The notes under the pieces were generated by a model, which made no database searches, was not told where the DNA came from, and worked only from the letters and a program-made list of their open reading frames with translations. The position numbers were made by a program, and so were the translations under genes. From assembly GCF_025753855.1 (NCBI RefSeq), contig NZ_JAOWPT010000020.1:1-64000 (forward strand): 64,000 bases of DNA, given 5' to 3'. The DNA comes from Mesorhizobium sp. ZC-5. Its GTDB lineage: Bacteria; Pseudomonadota; Alphaproteobacteria; Rhizobiales; Rhizobiaceae. This document shows positions 53,226 to 61,570 of this stretch, one piece after another; the stretch's first letter is position 1; every line of letters starts with the position of its first letter.

Positions 53226-54569
53226 TCAGGCGAAGGCCGCCTTCTGCCGACTGCGTACCATCGACAGCAGGCTGACGCCGCGCACGATCAGGAAAATATG
53301 CAGCGCCGCCCACAGGCCGTGATTGCCGAAATACCAGCCGAGCCCGAACAATGCCGCGACAAATACCGCGAACGACAAAAGCATCATGTTGCGCATGTCG
53401 CGCGACCATGTTGCGCCGATGAAGACGCCATCCATCTGGAACGCCAGCACGCCGCTGATGGCCGTGAGCGCTGCCCATGGCAGGTAACTAGCTGCTTCGG
53501 CCTGGACATCGGTGGCGGTCGTCATGAGCGCCACCAGTTGCTCGCCGAACAGAAGCCCCGCGAGGCTTGCGAACCCCGCCAGGGCAAAGCCCCAGATGGA
53601 GGTGAGGCGCACCGCCCGCGAAAACGCGGGCTCGTAGCGGGCGCCGATCGCCCGGCCTGCCAGTTGTTCGGCGGCGTTGGCGAAGCCGTCGAGGAAGTAG
53701 CCGGCAACGAGGAAGAAATGCATTAGAACGGCGTTGGCTGCGAGCGTCAGCGTGCCAAGCTGCGCGCCCTGGCGGGTGAGCAGCGAAAACGCCCCGACCA
53801 GCACGAAGGAGCGGATCATGATATCGCCGTTCAGGTGCAGCATGCGCCGAAGCGCGGCGGCATCGAAAACCTGCTGCAGCGACATTTTCGGCATCATCCG
53901 GAAGCGCCAGAGGATGATCGAGACGCCAGCCATCAGGGCGATGGTTTCGCCGGCCACCGAGGCCCAGGCGACGCCGGCAACACCCCAGCCGAGATGCAGC
54001 CCGAGCCATAGGCACAGGGCGATGTTGACGCCGTTCAGCAGGAACTGCAGCAAAAGGCCGGTTGTCGCTTCGCCGCGGCCAAGGAAATAGCCGAGAACGG
54101 CATAGTTGAGCAGCGCGGCCGGCGCCGAAAGCAGCCGGATGCCGATGTAGGTCTCCATCGCCTGCGTGACGCGCGGCTCGGCGCCCATGAACCAGTCGCC
54201 GACGGAGGCAATCAGCGGCGAAAGCAGCACCAGGCCGAGGCCGATGGCCACGGCAATGGTGAAGGCGCGCCAGAAGATCGCGCGCTCTTCCAGCAGATCG
54301 CCGCGGCCGAGCGCCTGAGCCACCAGCCCGGAGGTCCCGGAGCGGAGGAAATTGAAGGTCGCGAACACCACGTCGAAAACGACGGCGCCGGCGGCCAGTC
54401 CGCCAAGCAGCGCGGCATCGCCGAACTGGCCGACCACGGCGGTGCCGACCAGTCCAAGCAGCGGCGTCGTCAGGTAGGCAAGCGTCATGGGAATGGCAAT
54501 CGCCAGCACCAGCCGGTTGGTCACCTCGAAAGGCCGTGAGCCGACGATGGTCGATGTGCTGTGTTCCAA
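53226..54569 (-). CDS. MATE-family transporter (DinF-like), TM1 Asp replaced by Gly
   Basis: 447 residues from TTG 54569; the frame stays open 30 codons further and a GTG lies at residue 16, so the start is uncertain. Twelve TM segments are predicted. SRPFEVTNRLVLAIAIPMTLAYLTTPLLGLVGTAVVGQFGDA (in pieces) aligns with the DinF-type consensus LLGLVDTAVVGQ, except that the usually invariant Asp is Gly (codon GGC, 54444-54446). That Asp is implicated in proton coupling in DinF-type MATE proteins. The rest, for example NFLRSGTSGLVAQALGRGD, is normal. It converges with pyrD, 4 bp between stops. Confidence 0.88.
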   Translation of the reverse strand: MEHSTSTIVGSRPFEVTNRLVLAIAIPMTLAYLTTPLLGLVGTAVVGQFGDAALLGGLAAGAVVFDVVFATFNFLRSGTSGLVAQALGRGDLLEERAIFWRAFTIAVAIGLGLVLLSPLIASVGDWFMGAEPRVTQAMETYIGIRLLSAPAALLNYAVLGYFLGRGEATTGLLLQFLLNGVNIALCLWLGLHLGWGVAGVAWASVAGETIALMAGVSIILWRFRMMPKMSLQQVFDAAALRRMLHLNGDIMIRSFVLVGAFSLLTRQGAQLGTLTLAANAVLMHFFLVAGYFLDGFANAAEQLAGRAIGARYEPAFSRAVRLTSIWGFALAGFASLAGLLFGEQLVALMTTATDVQAEAASYLPWAALTAISGVLAFQMDGVFIGATWSRDMRNMMLLSFAVFVAALFGLGWYFGNHGLWAALHIFLIVRGVSLLSMVRSRQKAAFA

Positions 54570-54714
54570 GAATTCCGGTCCCGGTTTGCGGACGGCACGA
54601 CTTGCACCAGTTCGACTTGTGCATGCAAGGCGCAGGTGCAGGAACAAATCAATCCACACGCGCTTTCGATGGACCGGCTTCCCAAACAGGGGCTTCGCAC
54701 TGCAAAGTGCTGCG

Positions 54715-55623
54715 ATGACATTGCCGATCGTGCATCACCCCGGCTACGACGCCAAGCTTCCGCCGACCCATCGGTTTCCGATGAGCAAGTACAGCCTGCT
54801 GATGGAAAGCCTGGCTGTGCGCGGCATGCTGGGCGGCGCGATCGAGGTTCCCTCCCCGGCGGCGGCGGAATGGCTGAACCGCGCGCATGATTCCGGCTAT
54901 GTCGAGCAGGTTCTGAGTTGCACGGTGCCCCACAGGATCGAACGCGAGATCGGCTTTCCCGTCGATGAACGCGTGTCCCGCCGCGCCCAGCTTGCATCGG
55001 CCGGCACCGTGCTTGCCGCGCGACTGGCATTACAGCAGGGCATTGCCTGCAACGCAGCCGGCGGCAGCCACCATGCCCGCCGCAGCCAGGGCGCCGGTTT
55101 CTGCACCCTCAACGATGTTGGTGTCGCCGCCGCGCTGCTGCTTACGGAAGGTCTGGCGGAACGCATCCTGGTGGTCGACCTGGATGTGCACCAGGGCGAC
55201 GGCACCGCCGACATATTTGCCGAAGAGCCTCGCGTTTTCACCTTTTCAATGCATGGCGAGCGCAACTATCCAGTGCGCAAGATCGCCTCCGACCTCGACA
55301 TCGGCCTGCCCGACGGCATCGAGGACGCGGCCTATCTCGAGACCCTACGTGCCACGCTGCCAACCGTCACTGCCCGCTCGGCGCCGGATATCGTCTTCTA
55401 CAATGCCGGCGTCGATCCGCATTTCGCCGACCGGCTGGGCCGCATGAAACTGACGGACGACGGCCTGCGCGAGCGCGACACAACGGTCATCGGCCATTTC
55501 CGCGACCGCGATATCCCGGTCTGCGGGGTCATCGGCGGCGGTTATTCGACCGACGTCGCATCCCTTGCCGAACGCCACGCCATCCTGTTCGAGGTCGCCG
55601 CAGAATTTAGCGCAGGCGACTGA
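54715..55623 (+). CDS. histone deacetylase-family amidohydrolase
   Basis: 302 residues from ATG 54715. The arginase/deacetylase fold is shown by the His pair in AGGSHHARRSQGAGFC, zinc ligands Asp and His in VVDLDVHQGDGT, and the third Asp in NAGVDPHFADRLG, with IGGGYSTD near the end. Bacterial members deacetylate acetylpolyamines, acetoin-pathway targets or other small acyl amides; the substrate is open. It diverges from the MATE gene. Confidence 0.93.
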   Translation: MTLPIVHHPGYDAKLPPTHRFPMSKYSLLMESLAVRGMLGGAIEVPSPAAAEWLNRAHDSGYVEQVLSCTVPHRIEREIGFPVDERVSRRAQLASAGTVLAARLALQQGIACNAAGGSHHARRSQGAGFCTLNDVGVAAALLLTEGLAERILVVDLDVHQGDGTADIFAEEPRVFTFSMHGERNYPVRKIASDLDIGLPDGIEDAAYLETLRATLPTVTARSAPDIVFYNAGVDPHFADRLGRMKLTDDGLRERDTTVIGHFRDRDIPVCGVIGGGYSTDVASLAERHAILFEVAAEFSAGD

Positions 55624-55641
55624 TTTCGAGCCGGGCGGTTT

Positions 55642-55905
55642 CTAGCGCCGGTAGCTGAAGAGCCTGAGGACCAGGAACGCCGGGATGACGATCGCGGCAC
55701 CCAGCAGGAAATAGCCCAGGAAGCGGTCGATCGCCCGGAAACCCATGCGCCAGAGATCGACGAAAAAGTCGCGAACGCCGTAAAGCACGTCGAATGGCGA
55801 CCAGCCGAAGGCGCTCATGACGATGCCGACGAGGAACGACACCACGATGAGCTTCAAGAGCACCCGCAGAGGGCTGTCTCCCAGAAATCGAGTCAATCCC
55901 GACAT
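55642..55905 (-). CDS. small membrane protein (DUF6460-like)
   Basis: 87 residues from ATG 55905. An N-terminal TM (RVLLKLIVVSFLVGIVMSAFGW), a short amphipathic loop (DVLYGVRDFFVDLWRMGFRA) and a second TM (FLGYFLLGAAIVIPAFLVLRLF) match a small conserved alphaproteobacterial membrane family annotated as DUF6460. Function unknown. Confidence 0.8.
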   Translation of the reverse strand: MSGLTRFLGDSPLRVLLKLIVVSFLVGIVMSAFGWSPFDVLYGVRDFFVDLWRMGFRAIDRFLGYFLLGAAIVIPAFLVLRLFSYRR

Positions 55906-56032
55906 TGGCTGTTCCTTCCATCCACCGGCGACCGCAAATACGCATTTGGCGCGACGGCTTCAACCCATTTCACCAAGGCAGTACGGTTTGCGATTGCGAA
56001 GAGCCGCGAGGCCATGATAACCAAAGAACAGC

Positions 56033-56106
56033 GCGGGTATGATGTAATGGTAGCTTGTCAGCTTCCCAAGCTGATCGCGCGGGTTCGATTCCCGCTACCC
56101 GCTCCA
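56033..56106 (+). tRNA. tRNA-Gly (anticodon CCC)
   Basis: 74-nt cloverleaf with acceptor GCGGGTA/TACCCGC, D-arm TGATGTAATGGTAGC, anticodon stem TCAGC/GCTGA around TTCCCAA (CCC), T-arm CGGGTTCGATTCCCG and encoded CCA. It directly precedes a tyrosine integrase gene on the opposite strand, suggesting its 3' end is an attachment site. Confidence 0.96.
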
Positions 56107-56185
56107 GCATGCCTTACAAGGATTTGTGCCTGATTTTGGCGATCGACGCATAGCCGGGTTTTACAGATAGTTTTACAGCACCTGT

Positions 56186-57217
56186 TCACGTTCTGGCTTC
56201 ATTGAGCTTCCGGATGCGCTCCTTGATAGCTGCGGTGCGGCTTACATAGCGGCGGATGATGCGCTCGACATGCTCTTCCTCCCAGGCCATGATCTCGGCG
56301 ATCTCGCGCACAGACAGGCCGGCGAGATAAAACTTGGTCGCAGCCGTGCCGCGGAGGTCGTGGAAGTGAAGGTCTACGCCCTCAGGCCACGCCTCCTCCT
56401 TCAGTTCGGCAACGCGGCTGCTCAAGCCATCCTTAGACCATGGCCGCTTCAGGCTGTTCGTAAGAATCACTGGTGACCGGCGCGGAATCCTTTCCAAAAG
56501 CTCGCGCAGCTCGTCATAGAGCGGAATCACTGCCTCGCGCTGAACCTTGGCTTTCCCGGAGCGCTTTCCAGTGCGAATCATGATGGCGTCGTCGCCAACA
56601 TGAGACCACGACAGCTTCGCCAAGTCGCTGAGCCGCAAGCCGGTATGGGAAGCAAGGTCAATTGCGAAGGCGATCTCGGTCGAGCAGACCTGTTTGAAGC
56701 GGTCGATGTCGGCATCCGTCCAGATAATCTCCGAGCGGTCGGCACTGTAGAGATGCTTGATGCCTTCGCAGGGGTTGGATGCAAGCTTGCCGACCGGGTC
56801 GACTGCATATGAACAGACCCTCGAGAGCACCTGCATGCCATAGTCGGCAGCGCGCGGTGTCTCTGCATAAGCGGCGCGCCAGCGACGAATGATCGGCCGA
56901 ATCCTCTCCGGGCGGTCGAACTGGGCCGTGCGGAGTTCGCCGAAATGATCTGCGATGCGATCCAGCCACGGTCCCCAGTTCTTCTTCGTCGAAGCAGCGA
57001 GCTTCTGGTAGTCGGTGCTCGCCCTGTAGAGCGAGATCACTGACAGGAATCTGCCAGTGTCTGAGGATCGGCGATTGGCAATTGCTTCATTGTAGGAACC
57101 CAGGAATTCAGGTGTCCCGGGTTCACCGGCGAGGCGTGGCCCGCCACGCCAAGCATACCAATAGATTCTGCCCTTAGCCTTGACCTTATGCAGCCCTTTG
57201 AGTTCAAGCGTAACCAT
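56186..57217 (-). CDS. tyrosine recombinase/phage-type integrase
   Basis: 343 residues from ATG 57217. The N-terminal arm and SAM-like core-binding domain (YQKLAASTKKNWGPWLDRIADHFG) precede the catalytic domain with the first Arg in HTGLRLSDLAKLSWSHV, His-x-x-Arg in HFHDLRGTAATKF and nucleophile Tyr in IIRRYVSR. Its stop lies 80 bp beyond the 3' end of tRNA-Gly, a typical integrase placement. Its start overlaps the HTH gene by 14 bp. It looks intact. Confidence 0.93.
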   Translation of the reverse strand: MVTLELKGLHKVKAKGRIYWYAWRGGPRLAGEPGTPEFLGSYNEAIANRRSSDTGRFLSVISLYRASTDYQKLAASTKKNWGPWLDRIADHFGELRTAQFDRPERIRPIIRRWRAAYAETPRAADYGMQVLSRVCSYAVDPVGKLASNPCEGIKHLYSADRSEIIWTDADIDRFKQVCSTEIAFAIDLASHTGLRLSDLAKLSWSHVGDDAIMIRTGKRSGKAKVQREAVIPLYDELRELLERIPRRSPVILTNSLKRPWSKDGLSSRVAELKEEAWPEGVDLHFHDLRGTAATKFYLAGLSVREIAEIMAWEEEHVERIIRRYVSRTAAIKERIRKLNEART

Positions 57218-57509
57218 GCTTCGCCTCGAATTCGGCAAGCTCACGATCGAGATCGTCGTTGTCGGCGACCGGAGTGTGAGCAGTAACTGAGCCTGCGCCC
57301 GACATGGCGTCAAGGACGCGATCGAGCGCCCGCACGTCCCAGACGTTGCGGCCGAGGAGCAGATTTGGCGCCGGCATGATGCCCTGGCGCACGAGCTTGT
57401 CGAAATGTGTCGGGCTGACGCCAACGTAGCTGGCGGCCTCCTTGCGGTCGAAGCCGCGGCGAGAATGAGCTGGAAGGGCGTGGATGAGACCTATCGTGGT
57501 TGCGGGCAT
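57204..57509 (-). CDS. HTH protein, probable excisionase partner of the integrase
   Basis: 101 residues. The segment FDRKEAASYVGVSPTHFDKLVRQGIMPAPNLLLGRNVWDVRALD is a MerR/AlpA-type winged helix with the sequence pattern of small excisionase/regulator proteins. ATG 57509 has AAAGGAG upstream. It is transcribed together with, and overlaps, the integrase gene. A near-palindrome sits at the promoter. It may control excision or integrase expression. Confidence 0.82.
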   Translation of the reverse strand: MPATTIGLIHALPAHSRRGFDRKEAASYVGVSPTHFDKLVRQGIMPAPNLLLGRNVWDVRALDRVLDAMSGAGSVTAHTPVADNDDLDRELAEFEAKHGYA

Positions 57510-57844
57510 GCGAGCTCCTTTTCTACTCGCGTGAGTTATAGCAACCCGGCCGCCAAGTGACTGAAGATTCCCAAAAAGGGGAGTGACATTGCCTCACAGG
57601 CGTTGAGCCGATTTTCCGTTCCCTTGGCACGGATAGTCAGAACCATGCGAGCCGTTGAGGAGCATCACCGCTCCGTTCATCCTGGTGACATCGCTGGTAG
57701 ATATTTTCTGGGTGTCGTCACTGGACCTTGGGGAGGATGGGCGACCACGAACACCCGTGAATTGTTGACGTGACCTTTTAGCTGCGGCCATTTCGTTGCC
57801 CGCTATGTGATACCGACGTGGATGGAAATGGATGGGCGGAGATC
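57510..57844. other. 335-bp gap without convincing gene
   Basis: Apart from the operator-like site at 57525-57536 I see no gene here. One 65-codon minus-strand frame (57594-57791) has no ribosome site and an unlikely composition. No copy of the tRNA-Gly 3' end is present. Confidence 0.6.
57525..57536 (-). promoter_or_regulatory. near-palindromic operator and -10 region of the excisionase gene
   Basis: The minus strand reads TATAACTCACGCGAGTAG, combining a TATAAC -10 hexamer with the near-palindrome ACTCACGCGAGT (plus: ACTCGCGTGAGT, 57525-57536), followed by AAAGGAG and the ATG at 57509. The placement suggests autoregulation by the HTH protein. Confidence 0.45.
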
Positions 57845-59530
57845 TTATGCCAAGCTATCGGCAATTTTCTCCGCCAACATGAGTGTTGGAAGATTGGTGT
57901 TGGCTCGAGGAACACATGGCATTATCGACGCATCGATGACGAACAACCCTTCAATTCCATGAACCGCGCCATCTCGCGGGCTGACTACGGCGCCCGCGTC
58001 ATCCCTGGCACCCATGCAGCAAGTTCCCGAAGGATGATAGCCGCCTATAGTGTGCTTCTTGATGAGGTCAGCCAAGGCGTCATCATCTTCAAGCGCAGTG
58101 ATGATGTCGTCACCGCTGGCAAAAAGGCGGTCAATGAGAATGCGTCGCAGGGTGGCAGGCCCCTCGGTCAGAAGGGCCGGTCCCAGTGTCACCAGCCAAT
58201 TTCGCCAGTTTACCGCCCCTACAAGTTTTGCCATGGCGCCATGAGTTGCCGCAAATGGGTCCGAACAAGCCCGGGACAGAGCATCGGTGGCGTAGAGCGA
58301 CCACATGCGCCGCACCGCCAGCTTCATTCGCTCCATGTCGCGCGAATCGGACAGCATCTGAAACGCAATCTCCGGTGGCGCATCCGGGTTTGACGGATCA
58401 AGCCGAAGATAGCCGGTGGAATATGTCTTGTTGATCCAACTGAAAAGCGATCCAATGCGCTGGCCGATCGGATGCCAGGCGGATTTGGCCACGACAACCA
58501 TGAACATGTCGCCGGAGCCACAGCCTTCCATCCCCGATGAATAGCGCCATGCGGCTTGGACATGGCGGCGCGGCGAGTTACCCATGCGGTAGCCCGGCCT
58601 GATCCAGGAAGACATCGCGATGGAGGGATGCTCGTTCAGGTTCTGGCCGACGCCGGGCAGATGACCAAGCACCTCTATCCCCGCTTCGCGCAATTGCCCG
58701 GCATCGCCGATTCCGGCACGCAAAAGCATGGCCGGGCTCTGCAGCGCGCCGGCCGCGAGGATGACGCGCTTGGCAAGAATGCGCTCGGCGCCGGCCTGAA
58801 CACCAATGGCGCGGCGCCCCTCCATCAACAACCGGTCAACCGTTACCCCGGTCCGGATCGTCAGGTTGCCGCGCGCGCGGGTCGGTGCATCCAGATAGCC
58901 CATCGCGGCCGAGCAACGCGACTTGCGGTTCGTCGTCAGGGACATCGGGAACCAGCCATCTTCAAAAACGGCGTTCTGATCCCCGATGTTGCGGTATCCC
59001 TGGCTTGTCAGGGCGGCGGCAACAGCCCGCGTGAAGCCCGGCCATTCCTCCGGCATGACGCGGCTGATCGATATAGGGCCAGTCTGCCCATGCATGGGAC
59101 CGTCGAAGTCCATGTCGGTTTCAAGTTTGCGGAAATAGGGCAGGACATTTTCCCAACCCCAGCCTTCGGCTCCGCGCTCGGCCCATTCATCGTAGTCGAC
59201 CGGCAGGCCGCGATTGCCGATCTCGCCGTTCATGCTCGATCCGCCGCCGATCACCTTGGGCTGGATATAGGGCTTCGGCAGCGACCGGTCCGGATCGTTG
59301 TGCGGCACCGGCATCAGCCAGGCATTCAGATCGCGCCATTGATAGGCGGGATTGAAGGCCGCACGGTAAGGATAGACGTCGCGGATCTCCTCGGGCTCCA
59401 GACCCGGAGGATGGTCGACACCTGCCTCCAGCAACAGCACCCTGGTCGCGCTTATCGCAGAAAGGCGGTTGGCGAGCACGCAGCCGGCGGAACCGCCGCC
59501 GACGATGACGTAATCGTAGCCTATACTCAT
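57845..59530 (-). CDS. GMC-family FAD-dependent oxidoreductase
   Basis: 561 residues. The FAD-binding DYVIVGGGSAGCVLANRLS, GGGSSMNGEIGNRG (GMC signature 1 region), LAAGALQSPAMLLRAGIG (signature 2), catalytic His in GGYHPSGTCCMG and Asn in RANTNLPTLMLAEKIAD are all visible. Such enzymes oxidise alcohols, sugars or polyols. The ATG overlaps the stop of the upstream enolase-superfamily gene, so the two enzymes are coexpressed and probably act in sequence on the substrate imported by the divergent ABC system. Confidence 0.93.
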   Translation of the reverse strand: MSIGYDYVIVGGGSAGCVLANRLSAISATRVLLLEAGVDHPPGLEPEEIRDVYPYRAAFNPAYQWRDLNAWLMPVPHNDPDRSLPKPYIQPKVIGGGSSMNGEIGNRGLPVDYDEWAERGAEGWGWENVLPYFRKLETDMDFDGPMHGQTGPISISRVMPEEWPGFTRAVAAALTSQGYRNIGDQNAVFEDGWFPMSLTTNRKSRCSAAMGYLDAPTRARGNLTIRTGVTVDRLLMEGRRAIGVQAGAERILAKRVILAAGALQSPAMLLRAGIGDAGQLREAGIEVLGHLPGVGQNLNEHPSIAMSSWIRPGYRMGNSPRRHVQAAWRYSSGMEGCGSGDMFMVVVAKSAWHPIGQRIGSLFSWINKTYSTGYLRLDPSNPDAPPEIAFQMLSDSRDMERMKLAVRRMWSLYATDALSRACSDPFAATHGAMAKLVGAVNWRNWLVTLGPALLTEGPATLRRILIDRLFASGDDIITALEDDDALADLIKKHTIGGYHPSGTCCMGARDDAGAVVSPRDGAVHGIEGLFVIDASIMPCVPRANTNLPTLMLAEKIADSLA

Positions 59531-60750
59531 CGTCCAGAAACCGTATCCGAACCCTTGAGGCCGAACTCCTGATAGGCGGTGCGGTTGGCCACGATGTAAT
59601 CCCAGTCATACTCCACTCCCAGCCCCGCACCGTCCGGCACCGGCATGCAGCCGTCCGGGCCGATGTCTTCGAGTGCATCGCTGTAGCCCGATCCGAACAC
59701 CGGCGGGACGGGATTGGCGACCCCAGGTGCGACGAGTGACAGTTCATACCAGCTGGAATTGCGCATCGCGGCCATGCAGTGACGCTGTGCGGGGCCGGCG
59801 GCATGGATTTCGCAATCCAAGCCGAAGGCCTCGGCCAGATGGGCAACCTTCATCGTGCCGGTAATTCCCATGTCGTAGTCGGGATCGACACGAAGGTAGT
59901 CCGTGGCTCGGTCGTGAATCCAGGCAGCCTTGCTTTCCAGTCCGCGCACATGCTCGGTCAGCATGAGCGGCGTCCTGACGCTCTCCTTCAGTTGGCGCGC
60001 CGCATGGGGGGACCAGCCCGCATCCATGAACGGATCTTCATACCAGACATAGCCGCCGTCATCGCAGGCCTTGCCGACGTAGATCGCATCGGCCAGCGTG
60101 CGCAGTTCGCTCGCGGCGTCATACATCAGGGCCATGCGGCCACCGACACGCTTGGCGCAATGCAGAAGATTGGCGGCCTCCTCCTGCGGGTCGCCTTCGC
60201 CCCATCCATGGATCTTATAGCCCTTGTAACCCAGCGCCAGACATTCCTCCGCGAAATCGGCATAGGCCTCGATGCTGTCGAGAATCCCGTGCCGCCCGCC
60301 GTTGAGGGTGCTGGCATAGGTCGGGAGCCGCTGCCGGTAACCGCCAAGCAGACGCCAGACAGGACGATCCACGGCTTTCCCCGCAAGGTCCCACAGAGCA
60401 TTGTCCAGCGCGGAATGACCGATCGCCATGTAATGACGATGCGCGCGCTTCAGCTTGTTGTAGATCGCCTCGCGCTCTTCTGCGTCCTCGCCCAGGAGAT
60501 GGCCTGCCGCCGCTTTGACCTGCCCGACCATGGCGCCGTTCTTGCCGCTGTGAACGCTACAATACTCTCCCCGTTGACCGTCCTGCGTGTCGATTCTGAC
60601 GGCGAAGGCTGAGAGACGGCTGCTCGCGCCCTTCATGACGCAGCGATTGCCGCTGATGTCCAATCCCAACCCATCGACCGTATAGCCGAATTCATGCACT
60701 TCGATCCGTGCGATGCGAGCACCCGGCCGCGATCCTATCGTCCTGTTCAT
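59527..60750 (-). CDS. mandelate racemase/muconate lactonizing-type enolase-superfamily enzyme
   Basis: 407 residues from ATG 60750 with GGGAACGAG upstream; the frame is open nine more codons. The capping domain is followed by the TIM barrel: second-strand KGYKIHGWGEGD (K-x-H rather than K-x-K), metal ligands Asp in ALMYDAAS, Glu in YVWYEDPF and Glu in LMLTEHV, the Asp of RVDPDYDMG and the His of CEIHAAG as a probable Asp/His dyad. This pattern fits acid-sugar dehydratases. Which sugar acid cannot be told. Confidence 0.9.
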   Translation of the reverse strand: MNRTIGSRPGARIARIEVHEFGYTVDGLGLDISGNRCVMKGASSRLSAFAVRIDTQDGQRGEYCSVHSGKNGAMVGQVKAAAGHLLGEDAEEREAIYNKLKRAHRHYMAIGHSALDNALWDLAGKAVDRPVWRLLGGYRQRLPTYASTLNGGRHGILDSIEAYADFAEECLALGYKGYKIHGWGEGDPQEEAANLLHCAKRVGGRMALMYDAASELRTLADAIYVGKACDDGGYVWYEDPFMDAGWSPHAARQLKESVRTPLMLTEHVRGLESKAAWIHDRATDYLRVDPDYDMGITGTMKVAHLAEAFGLDCEIHAAGPAQRHCMAAMRNSSWYELSLVAPGVANPVPPVFGSGYSDALEDIGPDGCMPVPDGAGLGVEYDWDYIVANRTAYQEFGLKGSDTVSGR

Positions 60751-60850
60751 CTCGTTCCCTGAATTTTCCACTTGCAATGCACAAAGCTGTCCTACAGAAT
60801 TAATGTAATCAGACAGATTTCAAATCGTCAACGAGTTTTGGTTTCCGAAA

Positions 60851-61528
60851 ATGAGCGACGGCGAGAGCAGATCGGACAGCGCCTACCGGCAACTGCGCGG
60901 CTATATCGATGGCGTGGCGACGGGGGAGCGCCTGCCCTCGGAAACGGATTTCGTGCAGATGTTCGGCATGTCGCGGGCCAGCATTCGTGAAGGGCTGACC
61001 CGGCTACGCACGGAGGGGGTGGTGCGCTCCCGCAAGGGCTCCGGCAGCTATGCCGTGCGGGACCAAGCCCCGCAGATGGTCCGGCTCTCGGCGATTTCCT
61101 CGACCAGGGATCTTGCCGAATGGCACGAGGTGCGGCTTGCGCTGGAAAGCGAAGTCGCGGCCCTGGCCGCGGACCGGCGAACCGAGGACGATCTCGCCCG
61201 CCTGGTCCGGGCACAGGAAACGCTGATGGTCCGGCTGATCGTGGATCGGGCCGAGCGCGAGGATGTCGCCTTCCACGCCGCGCTGGCGGTCTGCGCCCAT
61301 AATTCCAAGCTGAGCGACGCACTGGGCCGGCTTACCTCGCACATCTTCAGTTGGGGCAACCTGTCGGCCCAGCGATCAGTGCTGACGGCCGCCGAGCGGC
61401 GCGAGCTGATCGCGCTGGAGCACGGCGCCATTGTCGACGCGGTGGCGGCCCGCGACAGCGACCGCGCCCGGGCGGAATTGCGGCGGCATCTGCTGAACGG
61501 CCGCACGCGGGTGCTCAGCAATCTCTAG
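60851..61528 (+). CDS. GntR-family regulator with FCD domain
   Basis: 225 residues. The winged HTH (LRGYIDGVATGERLPSETDFVQMFGMSRASIREGLTRLRTEGVV) is followed by an FCD domain with conserved Asp/His metal-site region (LEVRLALESEVAALAADRR, DVAFHAALAVCAHNSKL, EHGAIVDAVAARD). FadR/FCD regulators often respond to organic acids. It lies between the divergent enzyme pair and the ABC genes and probably represses both. Confidence 0.93.
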   Translation: MSDGESRSDSAYRQLRGYIDGVATGERLPSETDFVQMFGMSRASIREGLTRLRTEGVVRSRKGSGSYAVRDQAPQMVRLSAISSTRDLAEWHEVRLALESEVAALAADRRTEDDLARLVRAQETLMVRLIVDRAEREDVAFHAALAVCAHNSKLSDALGRLTSHIFSWGNLSAQRSVLTAAERRELIALEHGAIVDAVAARDSDRARAELRRHLLNGRTRVLSNL

Positions 61529-61570
61529 ATTCCGGCGTAACAAAAAACCAATAGTAGGAGGAGTTTGGCC

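Noticed and set aside
57594-57791. 65-codon minus-strand frame between integrase and GMC genes
   Set aside because: No ribosome site, low-complexity Ser/Gly/Asp content and no similarity to known small phage proteins.
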